Assembly (NCBI RefSeq): GCF_947507565.1
Contig: NC_089187.1
Span: 1,364,001 to 1,428,000, forward strand
DNA length: 64,000 nucleotides
Direction of reading: 5' to 3'
Origin: Oscarella lobularis
Lineage: Eukaryota > Porifera > Homoscleromorpha > Homosclerophorida > Oscarellidae
The notes below the pieces were generated by a model. It was not told the DNA's origin. It ran no database searches and saw only the letters and a program-made list of their open reading frames with translations. Below, piece after piece: positions 21,990 through 33,162 of the stretch. The stretch's first letter is position 1. Every line of letters starts with the position of its first letter. A program made the translations under genes and the position numbers.

Positions 21990-24360
21990 TTCGACCGCGA
22001 CGTGAACGTCGAATACTGTAGGTCCATTTGCGCGCTGAAATACCTCATGGCGCACTTGAACAAGGGCAAAGACAAAGCTGTCTTCGGCTTGGCGAATCGG
22101 CACAGGAACGACGAAATCGCGCGGTACCAAATTGCGAGATACATTAGTACAAACGAAGGCGTTTGGCTCATGTTGCAATTTCCCATTCACGACCACTTAC
22201 CAGCAGTCGAACAACTTCAAGTCCATCTGGAAAACGGTCAGAGAACGCTGTTCAACGTTGACAACGCCCCGGACAGTGCAGCAGCACCTCCTGCTACGAC
22301 GTTGACAGGTTTCTTCGAGCTCTGCGCTACTGATGATTTTTGCCAAAAGTCTACTGTACATCGACGTTCCGCGATACTACAGATGGGTGAAAAGAAGTGA
22401 CAAAGAAGAATACAAGGTCACCTTGTGCCGGAAACTGACGCATTAGAAAGTCAACAACTTTAGGACGCATATACATACACGGTTCATCCCAGAAGCACCG
22501 AATGCTATCTTTGCGACTTCTTTTGCTTCACGTTCGAGGACCGACGTCTTTCGCAGACTTAAGAACAGTAGATGGTACAGTTTTTGATACGTACGCCGAA
22601 GCGTCCCGGGAACGCGAACTTTTCGCCGATGATCAGCATTGGCACCTCGCACTCAGAAGCAACAGTCACCGATCGTCGTTACAAAATTCGCGACATGTTT
22701 GCCATGTGCGACATGTGCGAAATTTCCGATCCTCTTCGTCTATGGGAACAGCACAAAGAAGCGATGGCCCAAGACTTCCTACGGACGCTTCGCCGACGCG
22801 CAAACGACGACAAACTACCGTACACTGACGCAATTTTCAACCGAGCTCTTCTTTGCATCAAGAACAAGCTCCTTTCGTTTCCTGGAGGAAAACCTCTCAG
22901 CGATTACCATCTGTCCAGTCCTGATCGCTCTTCAGAACAAGAGGACGACAGCCTTCCTAGAAAAATTGCCGCTGAATACTCTTATAAGACCGCTGAAATT
23001 GCAGGAACGACTGACAAGGAACGAACACTCCCTAGGGCACCGAAGAATTACTTGCTTACATGGCTCGACGATTCGATCATTTTCCTCGATGCGCCAAGAA
23101 GAACAGGAAAAACCTATTTGCTCAATCTTTTCCTTGAGAAAATACGATCGCAAGGCGACACTGCTCTCGCAGCTTCTTTGAGAATCGCAGCAACTCTCCT
23201 CACTGGCGACAAGACGGCTCACTCTGTTTTTAAAGTACCTCTAAACATCAGTCGTTACGAGCGTCCCACTTGCATCATTCAGAAGAACACTGCGCGATCG
23301 CGACTTCTCTCCCTCTCCAAAGTCGTATTGTGGGACGAATGAACCATGGCAAACAAAAAGGCACTCGAAGCATTAGACAGATCCCTGCGAGACATTCGAA
23401 ACAACGACGCACTCATGGGAGGTCTGCCTCTAATGCTCGCAGGAGACTTTAGACAAAAGCTACAGGTGATACCAAAAGGAACCAAGGCCGACGAGATCGC
23501 CGCGTGCTTAAAATACTCGCGCTCCAAGTTCGAACTTTGCGTTTGACAACGAACATGAGAGTGCATTTGTACTGAGACCGCCAGTCAGGCTCTTATTCTC
23601 AGTTACTCTTTGAAATCGGCAATGGAACAATTCCTACTGGCCCTGAAGACGTTCTTATCGACGTACCTTTCGGCACAGTAGTCCTATCACCTAGCGACCT
23701 CATACAAGCCATTTTTCCTCAAATTCACGAGCGATACAAAACTCCGCCTGGTTTGGCGAACGCGCAATTCTCGCTCCTCGAAATGACGCTCTCAATCAAA
23801 TTAACGACACTATGCTTCAACTCATACCAGAGAACGAAAAAGTCTATCTCGCCGTCGATACGAGTATGGAACCAGACGACGCTGTCAACTATCCCACCGA
23901 AGTTCTTAATTCGCTCAATCCCCCGTTCTTCCGATGTACACCTTAGCCCTAAAAGTGGGTGCCCCTATTATTCTTCTGCGAAACATTGACGCTCCGAAAT
24001 TATGCAACGGAACAAAGTTGACCGTCGCGCGACTCTGCTCCAACGTTATAGAGGCGACGATTTGCACAGGACAATACGCAGGCGAGAGTGTACTTATCCC
24101 CCCGCGCATTCCCCTAATTCCTTCCGATTGCACCATCCCGTTCAAAAGACTTCAGTTTCCCGTGAGGCTTTCCTTTGCAATGACGATCAACAAATCACAA
24201 GGACAAACGCTGAAAATGGTAGGCCTCAGTCTTCAGACAAAATTCTTTTCACACGGCCAATTCTACGTCGCCTGCTCTCGTGTAAGTTCTCCGACAAATT
24301 TTTTCGTCCTAACAGGGACTCCCAAAACAGCAAATGTAGTCTACCACGAAGTCCTTTAGC
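21990..24360 (+). pseudogene. Helitron Rep/Pif1-type helicase, near full 3' half
   Basis: Starts inside the region N-terminal to the helicase (NVEYCRSICALKYLMAHLNK, QIARYISTNEGVWLMLQFPI, VHLENGQRTLFN, PPATTLTGFFELC). It continues in other frames through RRYKIRDMFAMCDMCE, the Walker A motif DAPRRTGKT at about 23090-23115, TAHSVFKVPLNIS, VVLWDE-stop-TMANKKALEALDRS (TGA at 23341 replaces an expected cysteine), LMLAGDFRQ, LKVGAPIILLRNIDAPKLCN and SFAMTINKSQGQTL, ending FYVACSRVSS...YHEVL at 24358. At least five frame changes or stops make it a pseudogene. The Walker A has RR where Pif1 helicases normally have GG. Confidence 0.85.
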
Positions 24361-24524
24361 CCACCTTCTCCGTAACTTTCCCATCTCTCCTCAAAATCTT
24401 TTTGTAACTTACTGACGGCCCTAAAACGGCGAACGTCGTCTACCACTAAGTCATTTAGATAAAATACCTTCGTAATTCGTTCATGCCAGAAACTGTCGAT
24501 GAGCAGCACTGCTTCTTCTATGGT

Positions 24525-25010
24525 CTATCTTATTAACAGATTAAAAGACACTATGTGAAGATTTTGGCGGACTTTCGACCTTGAACTGAAAGAATTTAGT
24601 GAGAAACTTTATGGAAGACTTAAACTATCTTTTTGCATTCTGTTCTATTTCACACAGGCGTGCTCATTACAGCAAGAGTCGCCGCAAACGGTAAGACGCA
24701 AAAGTAGAAATTCTGATTTAATTAAATGACTTTTTATAAGAAACAATGCAATTACTGAGATTCCACGGTAAGCTTGACTTGCCTCCATTTGAAGAATATG
24801 CATTCATTTATGGCCCTGATGCAACCATATAAAATGGTTGCATGCCTATATGGTTTGTGATGCAACCATGTGAAATGGACGCATCCCTTTATGGCCCTGT
24901 GTGATGCATCCATTTGAAATGGTTGCATCTTTTTATGGCCCTGATGCATTCATTTAAAATAGATTCATCCCATTTTAACCCGGATGCTTCCACTTGAAGT
25001 GGATGCATCC
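24525..25010. repeat. repeat R1, left copy (palindrome-bearing)
   Basis: About 485 bp repeated in the same orientation at 29224-29685. Both copies start CTATCTTATTAACAG, share AGAAACTTTATGGAAGACTT, and end in a tandem series of near-palindromes such as GATGCAACCAT-...-ATGGTTGCATG, each followed by a phrase like TTATGGCCCTGAT. The two copies differ at many positions, so they are not recent. Confidence 0.8.
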
Positions 25011-25792
25011 CTTTTTGGCCCTTTAATGCGTATTCTTATCTTTTAGTGTAGTCGAATAGAAATGCATCCTTTTTGAATGGTTTTTCCAAGTGGGGTTGGT
25101 TTCATTTATGGTTTTTTGTAGCAATTATGGCATTAGCCGTTCAAGGTTCCTCGCAAGATCGACGTCGCAATGAAATCGGATTAATTAAAGAGAAAGCAAA
25201 AAATGTTCACATTTTTTGCCCAAAAACCAATTTTTTTAAGGATACGTGACCCGACGCTGACCGCCGAAGCCGTAAACAAGGCAGTTGCGGCTGTTCTTTC
25301 CTCCAAGTACAATGCGCGATCGTACAGCATGATGAGATCTCGTTGTGGTCTCCTCAAAAACATAACGATCCTGTGGGGATTTTTCAAGAGGAATCGTTCT
25401 CCAACTGGGGTATGATACTGGATTTTGAAGAGTCGTGGCCAATATTAATATTTGTGCTAGGAGGAAGAGGAGGAAGAGGAGGAAGAGGCGAAAGAGTAAA
25501 GGGCGGAAGAGAAGCACCAGCTCGAAGATCTGCTGAAACAGGTACCGAACGAAAGATTTTATGACGTCTGGCACATTATAAATTTGTTAAGATGCCTGCC
25601 CGAAAGGGCTCGGCATTTTGCATCACGAGGAATGTTCGAAGAAAGGAGCGAAAGATATTCGCGAATGTCGCTGCCTCTTCGCTTCGCGACTTTTGTCGTC
25701 AAAGCTATTCTTTGCTTTGATAAAGGCGGGAAAGGTAGAAGCTATTCCATTTAAAGGTAGGCTTTATTTCACGTTTAGAGTGTCTTTGCATA

Positions 25793-25817
25793 CAGTGCAT
25801 CCCACGTCCATACGCAA
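25793..25817. repeat. left terminal inverted repeat of transposon A
   Basis: Starts CAGTGCATCCCACGTCC and continues TACGCAAA; the complement ends at 29010. The preceding TA (25791-25792) is the target duplication. Confidence 0.9.
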
Positions 25818-26010
25818 AAAAGTCCCGGTTGATTCGGTCCACTTCCGAACGTATTTTGCAGCCGCATTTGGTTTTATCAGTGTTAGCGTAGACCAAATTT
25901 ACAGTTTCCGATGTAAAAAATGTTGACGGTTTAGTTGAGGCCCCTTCGGGGTCTCGAGCCAGTCATCCGGGTTTCCTTCGGGTACCTTTGTTTTGTCGCG
26001 TCTCGTTTGA

Positions 26011-27738
26011 ATGGCCTTTATGCTTTCTTCGTCTTCGACACCTCTCCAACCGGTGTTTCTAAACACCAACACGTCTTCGTCGACGCGCAGCGAACCAAAG
26101 TCTCCGATTCGCAACGACACGCGTCCGAAGCGTGCTTCACTTACTCGCGCATCTGCCTTCATTAGCCGAGTAAACAGGAAGTACAAGTTCAAGCCTCGTG
26201 GAGACGCAGCGAAAGGCGGTCGCACAGCCGGACATGGTCGGAAACGCACAGACGTCAGTTCTCCTCCAGAGTCGGAGGAGTCTCGAGGATGGCGCGAAGA
26301 GATGGAGATCGTTCGTAGTCGCGTTGCTCAGTGGATCACTGATCTCGATCTCAGCAATCGTCAAATGCTGGCGGCTTACTTAGCGAGCCAGAACGACCAC
26401 CTCGGCATCATCAAAGCCTGTGAAAGGGCTGCATCTGTCGTCGGCTTTAATGGTCAAACAGTTCGCCGTTGGGTCAAAGCGATAGCCGCAGAAGACGACT
26501 CCGAATGTGACGACGTTCCTGAGAAGCGGAACGGGCCCGTTTGGCTTCTGGAAGGCGAGGCGGAGCTTCAACTCATGCTGTCAGAGTACATTCGCAGTCA
26601 CAGTGTCCGGAAAGGTCAACCCAACCTCACCGTCGCCGACGTGCAGGCCTACGTCAATTCTCAGGTCCTCCCTCTTCTTGGGAATGGGAACGTGGCAGTG
26701 GGACAGGGTACCATCGACCGATGGATGACTCGTCTGGGCTTCTCCGTAACCAAGTACAAAAAGGGGGTTTACATTGATGGACATGAAAGGGCTGACGTCG
26801 TCCAATACCGTAAAGAATACATGGATCGGATGGAAAACTTTGACAGGCGAAATCTTGTCAGAGTCTATCACGACGAGTGCATCTTCCACTCAAACGACGA
26901 TCAGCAGTTCTTCTTGTGCGACGGATCATTCAATCCTGTGAAGTCGAAATCAGAGGGACGGGCCATCATGGTCTCCGACTTCATAGTGGAGGCCGACAAT
27001 GCCTTTCTAGAAGACGCAGAGCGCCAACTGACTGCAAGAGAGTACCTGGAAGTCGGAAACAGCAGAGAAGGGTACTGGAATGCTGATCGATTCAAGGATC
27101 AGATGTCGAAAGCAATCGACATCTTCAATTCCAAGTACCCTGGATGCAAAGCTCTGTTTGTCCTTGACAACAGCCCCTGCCATCGCCGCATGCCCAGTGA
27201 CGCCCTCAATGCAAACGCAATGAACAAGGGGCCAGGAGAAAAGCAACCAGTCATGCACGAGACTCAGTGGGACGGGAAGGCTCAATCGTTGGTGGACGAG
27301 AACGGCACACCTAAGGGTTTAGAGTGGGTGCTCGTTGAAAGAGGAGTCGATGTGCGAGGCAAGAGCAAAGAGGAACTTCGCAATATTCTGGCGTCGCATG
27401 AAGACTTCCGGTCCGAAGCCAATGAAATCGAGCGACTGGTCCTCCACTCTGGGCATGAGGTGATTTACCTGCCGAAGTTTCATTGCGAGCTCAATCCGAT
27501 CGAACGTGTCTGGTGTTCCGCAAAACAGTACACGCGGTCACACTGCGATTACACGATCCGAGGGCTGCGCTTAACGATTCCTGCGAGTCTCAGCCGACTT
27601 GCCGCGAGCACAATTCAGGGCTTCTTTCACGGCATCCGCCAGTACGAGAAGCTCTACAGGGAAGGCCTGTTCGGAGAGGCCCTGGAAAAAGCGATGCACG
27701 TGTACAAGTCCCACCGGAGAGTTTCCGTTGGAAACTAA
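26011..27738 (+). CDS. IS630/Tc1-mariner-group DDE transposase, intact 575 aa
   Basis: Single uninterrupted frame from ATG 26011 to 27738. The N-terminus is basic (residues 1-90). Helix-turn-helix-type DNA-binding segments follow (YLASQNDHLGIIKACERAAS, NGQTVRRWVKAIA; SHSVRKGQPNLTVADVQAYV). The catalytic core shows D in VYHDECIFHSND (about 288), D in LFVLDNSPCH (about 386) and E in CELNPIERVW (about 498). Spacing between the second D and the E is 111 residues, far longer than the 34-39 of classic Tc1/mariner enzymes; the extra part holds ALNANAMN and PKGLEWVLVERGVDV. Role: cut-and-paste transposition at TA. It converges with the HIRAN gene. Copy B has the same 111 spacing. Confidence 0.88.
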   Translation: MAFMLSSSSTPLQPVFLNTNTSSSTRSEPKSPIRNDTRPKRASLTRASAFISRVNRKYKFKPRGDAAKGGRTAGHGRKRTDVSSPPESEESRGWREEMEIVRSRVAQWITDLDLSNRQMLAAYLASQNDHLGIIKACERAASVVGFNGQTVRRWVKAIAAEDDSECDDVPEKRNGPVWLLEGEAELQLMLSEYIRSHSVRKGQPNLTVADVQAYVNSQVLPLLGNGNVAVGQGTIDRWMTRLGFSVTKYKKGVYIDGHERADVVQYRKEYMDRMENFDRRNLVRVYHDECIFHSNDDQQFFLCDGSFNPVKSKSEGRAIMVSDFIVEADNAFLEDAERQLTAREYLEVGNSREGYWNADRFKDQMSKAIDIFNSKYPGCKALFVLDNSPCHRRMPSDALNANAMNKGPGEKQPVMHETQWDGKAQSLVDENGTPKGLEWVLVERGVDVRGKSKEELRNILASHEDFRSEANEIERLVLHSGHEVIYLPKFHCELNPIERVWCSAKQYTRSHCDYTIRGLRLTIPASLSRLAASTIQGFFHGIRQYEKLYREGLFGEALEKAMHVYKSHRRVSVGN

Positions 27739-27823
27739 GTGGGCACCCTCGCCTTTTCCAAAGGCAACCCCCGGCTTTTCTAAAAGCCACCAAAATGTAA
27801 CATGTTAAGAGAGTCAATTTCCT

Positions 27824-28485
27824 TTATTGAATTCGGGCTTTTTTTGGCTGCAAAATAGAGTAAGAATCGTCGCTATCCTCTTCTTGGACTTCAGGAGACG
27901 GCGCGATTGTGGAGCACGGAGAAAGCTCTGCCGTTGTGTCTCCGGGGCTGTCCGTTGGCAAATCCTTTTCCGGTGTCTCTGGGACCAACGTTACCTCCTC
28001 CTCGTCAAAGGAGCCGTAGTCGAGGAAGTCCGGGTTAAGCCTCAGAGCCTCAATCTCCGTGAAGAGTCGGTAGCACGTCTCCAATAGACGGACAGTCGAC
28101 TCGACTGCAGCGACAGTGATCTTGCAGTCACAGACGCGATATCTCCAGCTTCTAGAACCGCCCCCGTCGCTCGAATAAGGCAATCCGATGAGTGTCCTGC
28201 AAATAGCAAAATTAAAAAATCCCCAAAAAGTTATTAACAAATGAAATACCCATTGATTGTTACTAGGCTGTCGTCAATAGACGCCGAAAGTACTCGAGCG
28301 ACGTCCCTGTGTACGTGGCCAATTTTGTCGCGGCCCAACCAAACGCTGATCGCGTTGCGATCGTCGAAGTTTGTTCTTTCACGGTAAAAATCCACGACTC
28401 GACCGTCTTGAAGTTCGTCGTACCCAGAATACAGCCGCACTCCTCTAATTTGGCTCACAAACGAGAAAACTGGAAAGGGAGGCAT
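27824..28485 (-). CDS. HIRAN-domain accessory protein of transposon A
   Basis: Exon 1 (28485-about 28246) encodes a HIRAN domain: QIRGVRLYSGYDELQDGRVV, FYRERTNFDDRNAISVWLGR, KIGHVHRDVARVLSASIDDS. After a short intron (donor GGTATT, acceptor TTTGCAG) exon 2 (about 28199-27824) reads LIGLPYSSDGGGSRSWRYRV, a helical segment and an acidic Ser/Pro tail. HIRAN domains (known from HLTF/Rad5 helicases) bind DNA ends or fork structures; here the domain has no helicase attached. Exon 2 shares the GxPxSxDxxGxRSWRxR block with the HIRAN genes at 38.5 and 41.4 kb, but it lacks their terminal CWxCGNSLY motif. Confidence 0.8.
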
Positions 28486-28985
28486 TTTGGAAGTCTCGCG
28501 TACGCTAGCAATGCTACACGTGGTTTTCCATGTGTATCGAGCGTTTCGGCGTTAATCGCTCGAAAGCGAATGGAGAAAAGATTACTCTTCAGCGTGTGCC
28601 GCTGAGTGATTCGACAGATATGCTTCCGTTTAGCCACACATTAGCCTAACGTAATTTTGCCACGCCCTACACGAAAGTCCTCCCACGGCCGACACTGATA
28701 TTGTTCGGCGAAGCCGGCGACGTCCTCAAGCATTCCAAGACAATAAGAAAGACGTTGCGATTGACGGCTGCCAGTAGAAGTAACTCGCTAGTGTCAGAAA
28801 TAGCCTAACGCTGTTATACGTCATGGTTGCTATCGTGTCGTCTAGCGGCAAAACGAAATGCACAACAACGGAATGAAGCACCTCAGCAGGCCTGCATAGG
28901 ACTGAAGAACACATCCAGGTAGGTAGTATGTTTTATTTTCCCTCAAAAGAATACAAACGCTTGCAAAAACTACTGCCCCGCCCAT

Positions 28986-29010
28986 TTGCGTTTGGACGTG
29001 GGATGCACTG
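28986..29010. repeat. right terminal inverted repeat of transposon A
   Basis: Reads TTGCGTTTGGACGTG and ends GGGATGCACTG, followed by TA at 29011-29012. It matches the left end with one substitution. Confidence 0.9.
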
Positions 29011-29223
29011 TATGTATCTTATTTTTTGGGTATTCGCCATCTTTCTTTTCTTCTTCGACGTCTTTCTGGTCGTTGTCCTTTGGACGCGACGTCTGTCATT
29101 TTGTCATCACTCGAAATCGATCAATCGCTGAGGCAAAGAAATTTTGCTATGAAAAATTCTTTCTGTTTTAGGAAACCGGGATGTTGAATAGTCTATGCTG
29201 TCATGAAGGTAAAAATTTTTAAG

Positions 29224-29685
29224 CTATCTTATTAACAGAGTAAAAAACATTATGTGAGGAAGGTGGCGAGTTTTGACAGTGAACTGAAAGTATTTGGTGA
29301 GAAACTTTATGGAAGACTTAAAAGATCTTTTATTTCACACAGGCGCTCTAATTACATCAGGTGACGCCGCGAACGGTGAGACGCAAAAGTGGAAATTCTT
29401 ATTTTAATTCAATGACTTTTTATTAGAAACAATGCAATTTCTGCGGTATCACGGTAGGTTTGACTTGCGTCCATTAGAAATAAGCATTCTTTTATGGCCC
29501 TGATGCAGCCATTTAAAATGGTTGCATGCCTTTATGGCTTTGTGATGCATCCATTTAAAATGGACGCATCCCTTTATGGCCCTGTGTGATGCATCCATTT
29601 GAAACGGTTGCATCTTTTTATGGCACTGATGAATCCATTTGAAATAGATTTATCCCATTTCAACCCGGATGCGTCAATTTAAAAG
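29224..29685. repeat. repeat R1, right copy
   Basis: Direct-orientation match to 24525-25010, including CTATCTTATTAACAG at the start, ACGCAAAAGTGGAAATTCTT-like and AATGCAATTTCTG-like phrases, and the near-palindromes GATGCAGCCATTTAAAATGG and GATGCATCCATTTGAAACGG. The two copies bracket transposon A and about 1 kb of other sequence. Confidence 0.8.
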
Positions 29686-29689
29686 GGGC

Positions 29690-30169
29690 ACTGACACGGC
29701 AAAAAAACTTTATCGTAATCGTTAGGTGTTACCTTAAGATGAAGCGAATGGGTATTCGTTTAGGCAGCGGGGTCTTCGTTCGAGAGATACGGCTATTTTC
29801 TTCCGTAATAACGCGCGCTGCAGTTTTCCACTAGAGAAACGTGTTCCATCAGATCCCGGATACGCAACATGTCTGGGTCGTAACGAAGACATCGAAGCTT
29901 GCTTCTCCATTCTGCCGTGCCAGCTTTCCTTAGAAGAGGTAACTGGACCACCTAGTCTCCACTCGTTGTCCATACTGCGTCCGTACGCGTCGTTTTCAGA
30001 GTCACGTGCCGAACAAAAATCGATGTTCCTAGCATCTCTGAGGATGCTAGCCGCTTCGGAAAAGCAACGACATTGACGCGGACCCTTCTATAAACTAGCC
30101 CCATACCCTAGTCAGCGCAATACTGCTTGCAGTACAGCACTGTGTTTTCAGCGTACTTTGGTATAGTGT
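29690..30169. other. intergenic, no gene recognised
   Basis: A minus-strand frame (29973-29734, MDNEWRLGGPVTSSKESWHG) is open but has no recognisable domain. No repeats or promoter-like signals were recognised. Confidence 0.3.
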
Positions 30170-32702
30170 ATGCCAAACTGCGTGAAGTGCAAGAAGCGGT
30201 TCAGAAAGGATTCGGGAGTGCGGTGGTTGTGCTTTCCGCGGAATCTAGCAAAAAAGAGCCATTTGGTTGCAGCGATTGCGTTTGCGAAAGAGAGAGACGT
30301 CACACCTTCCTCACGAGTCTGCTCTGAGCATTTTTCGGAAGACGCATGTACCGATATCGCTGCTGACAAAAAAAGGGAAAAGGCCATTCACGAATATTGA
30401 AAGTGGGTGCTCTACCTGAAGTGTGTACTCCGAGGAGAAAAGGTGAAAGGGCAAAACAGGAGCATGGAGAAAAGCTAGAGAAGCCAATTTTGTACGAATT
30501 TAAACTAAATTTTTATAAGAAAGCTGATTATTATTTTTACAATTCAGGACTCGGATCATTCGAAATCACAAATGTGTGACAGTGAAACTATTGCAGTACT
30601 ATGCACTTCAGCTGATCATTCTTACTCAAAAGCACCCAAGGAACTTGAAGCCCCTGCATCACCTATACCTGAACCGTCTATTGACCAAACAATTTCGCTA
30701 AAAGAAAAGAGTGAAAGTGAAACCGTTGAAATACTATGCACTGATGCCGATTATTTTTACTCAAAAGCACCTACGGAACTTGAAACCCCTGCATCACCTG
30801 CAGACGACTTTTCAGTTGTCAGTGACTATGACTACAACGAGGATGAATGGCCACAAGGTACTGTAATTAGTTTTATCGTCAAGTTGTCACTTGTTTGTTG
30901 CATTTAGATGGGAAGCGATCTATTGGATGCCAGTGGGATCCAAGCGATTTTTTTGAAAATGCCGTTTCAGAAGCCTCGTTGCCACCTCTCAGCGCCGTCA
31001 TCGGGCACATCCCAGATGACTCTACGCGCGAGAAAGACCGTCGCTCTTCACTCTCTGGTAGAGTCATCCGGTACGAGTCCGGTGAGGGAGTCTGGCGACA
31101 AGGCTACACGTACCTTTACGTCAAATGAAATGGAAATTTTGAGTGCCAGCGAGTATAGCAGCGATGAAGATGCCGGTGCAGTTAGGGACAAGACGGACAT
31201 ATCTTTCGCTAGGGTCGATGACCTTGACACTAGTCTTTCTGACATTGAACAACTTGAAGGTCCAAGCGTTGACAAGGAGCAAAAATATTTAGTTTTTCGT
31301 AGCTGCTTGAAAAGTCTTCTCAAACTGGCTCGTTGCCTTAATGCGATAAGGTTATCTTATCACGTAAGGAAATTCTTCTAGGATCTCATCTAACAGTCCA
31401 CTCTACATGCATCCAGGGACACAGCAGCACGTGGTCTTCGCAACCTATGATTAATGGAATGGCGGCGGGAAATCTCCTTCTACCCGCCGCCATTTTGTTC
31501 AGTGGATCTACCTACGCCAAGTTTTCCCAAGCTGCTGGAATACTGAAAATGCCCATCATTTGTGAGAGGGAATTCTATCGCATTCAAAACGAATATTTGT
31601 TTGACTTCATCAACGAAGCCTTGCACAGCGAGATAACGACAGAATAGCGGTACTTTTTCAGAATCAGGAGATTCGTCTTTGTGGAGATGGCAGATGTGAT
31701 ACACCTGGCCACTCCGCTAAGTATGGAACTTACTCACTGATGGAGGAAGCGAGTGGGCTGATTGTTTGCTGCGAAGTTGTTTAGGTCGGCGAGGCAGTGA
31801 GAAATGCGCACACAGGTGAAATAGATCCAAGTAGAACTGTAGCGTATTCACAAAATTTAGAAATGGAGGGCCTTATAATAGCACTTCATTACGTTGAAAG
31901 TAGTGTTGTTGGAGGGGTGGAAGTTTTGGCTACCGATAGGCATGTACAAATTGCCAGTTTTATGAGAAAGCAACGCCAACACATTAGCCACCAATTTGAC
32001 GTTTGGCACATGTCGAAAAGCATAATGAAGCGCTTGGGGAAAATAGCGGATACAAAGCAGGGCTCAGAACTCCGGCAGTGGATACCGGCTATTAATAATC
32101 ACATGTGGTGGTCAGCTGCGGAAAAATGCCACGGTGCTCCTAGAAAAATGGAAATCTATACTGCATCACATTAGAAACATCCACACCTGGGCGAGATCTA
32201 CGCGATATTTAAAATGCTGTCATGGCGCCTTAGGAGAGAATGACCAAAAGCAGTGGCTATCGTCAACCTCGGTAGCTCTCCAGGGTTTAAAAAAATTGTG
32301 CAAGACAAACGCATTTTAAAAGATATGCAACAAATGACACAGTTTTGTCATACTGGTAATTTAGAGGTGTTTCACAGTATGATGCTGAAGTACTCTCCTA
32401 AACGACAGCACTTCAGCCATAGCGGAATGATAGCCAGAACACGTTTGGCGGTTCTTGATAACAACGAAAATGCCAACAGGAATCAGTCTACTACTAGTGC
32501 AGGAAATGAAAGGTATAAAGTAGACTGGGGTCGGCGGAAGGAGTGGTTTGCGAAGGAGGTGAATGAAAGGAAAGATTATTCCTATTTGAGTGGTATGATG
32601 AGGATGTGGTTCGTGCAAGGCGTCAAGACAAAGGTCCTCGGCTTCACGCTTAACTCCAAAGCGTGCAGATGGCATACAACTCACAATTGCTTCAAAACCT
32701 AA
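30170..32702 (+). pseudogene. THAP-domain Kolobok-like transposase relic
   Basis: Begins with a THAP zinc finger: MPNCVKCKKRF ... WLCFPRN ... SSRVCSEHFSEDA (C2CH ligands). A frame change follows at about 30400. A low-complexity acidic exon (30572-30860) contains a duplicated block of about 35 residues (LCTSADHSYSKAPKELE / LCTDADYFYSKAPTELE). The transposase core reads WSSQPMINGMAAGNLLLPAA, RLCGDGRCDTPGHSAKYGTY, EVLATDRHVQIASFMRKQRQ, ISHQFDVWHMSKSIMKRLGK, LEKWKSILHHIRNIHTW and HTGNLEVFHSMMLKY, with frame changes near 31650, 32140 and 32265 and a stop near 31780. The combination with THAP fits Kolobok-type DNA transposons; that superfamily name is an inference. No terminal repeats were found. 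Confidence 0.7.
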
Positions 32703-32882
32703 ACCAGATAAAGAAGAGAAAGAGAGAGATGGTAAGACGTCATTCCACAAGAATGCAAATCTGGACAAATTAACATTTATTTAGTGACGTGTTTGTTTTA
32801 TTGCTATACTGAAAGAGAATAGTTGAAGTTCTATAAGATACGTTGCATATTGCCATTGTCGAAGGTTCGAAAGCCCTATGAG

Positions 32883-33101
32883 CTACGCAGGCCACTGATA
32901 TCCCAATTCTTCTTCTTGTTCATTTCCTATGACTTCTTCCTCGGCTTCTTGGAAGCCTGTGTAAGTGCCATCGGGTGAAAGGTACTGGTCTCTTATTTTG
33001 AAGACAACGCAAGCTGGCAAGACCATTCTTACACCTCTGCCCATTCGCTCATGGGTCCAATAGACAAATTGTCTATAAGCAGAAAGCCTAAGAACTCTCA
33101 A
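32883..33101 (-). CDS. P2X7-type cytosolic (ballast-like) domain exon
   Basis: The terminal exon reads RLSAYRQFVYWTHERMGRG, RMVLPACVVFKIRDQYLSP, DGTYTGFQ and an acidic tail to a stop at 32883. The pattern AYRQFxxWxxxxxGxGxRxxxPxCxxxKIRxxxPSPDGxYxGF is that of the P2X7 receptor intracellular domain. In invertebrates this domain often occurs alone or with other domains, without a channel. A likely acceptor (TTTGAG) lies just upstream at about 33103. The upstream exons would have to lie beyond the adjacent integrase gene or have been lost. Confidence 0.65.
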   Translation of the reverse strand: MRVLRLSAYRQFVYWTHERMGRGVRMVLPACVVFKIRDQYLSPDGTYTGFQEAEEEVIGNEQEEELGYQWPA

Positions 33102-33162
33102 AGAATAACACCACTGCTAATAGTAGTCGACACTTGTTCTGCGAATTTGTAGCCGGCTTGGC

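Larger units (their letters stand above)
25793..29010. mobile_element. transposon A: TA-flanked, transposase + HIRAN gene
   Basis: Terminal inverted repeats were read directly. The left end at 25793 starts CAGTGCATCCCACGTCC and the right end at 29010 is its complement; pairing extends about 25 bp with one mismatch. TA dinucleotides flank both ends (25791-25792 and 29011-29012), the standard Tc1/mariner/pogo target duplication. The 3218-bp element carries a 575-residue transposase frame on plus and a two-exon HIRAN gene on minus, converging with an 85-bp gap. The transposase frame is intact, so this may be a recently active copy. Confidence 0.9.

Noticed and set aside
25440..25564. Gly/Arg-rich plus-strand frame resembling an RGG protein
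   Set aside because: Encoded by a GGAAGA microsatellite; no flanking domain and the antisense is equally open.
24525..29685. R1 copies as LTRs of one retroelement
   Set aside because: The interior has no gag/pol, the copies lack TG...CA ends, and the only genes between them belong to transposon A.
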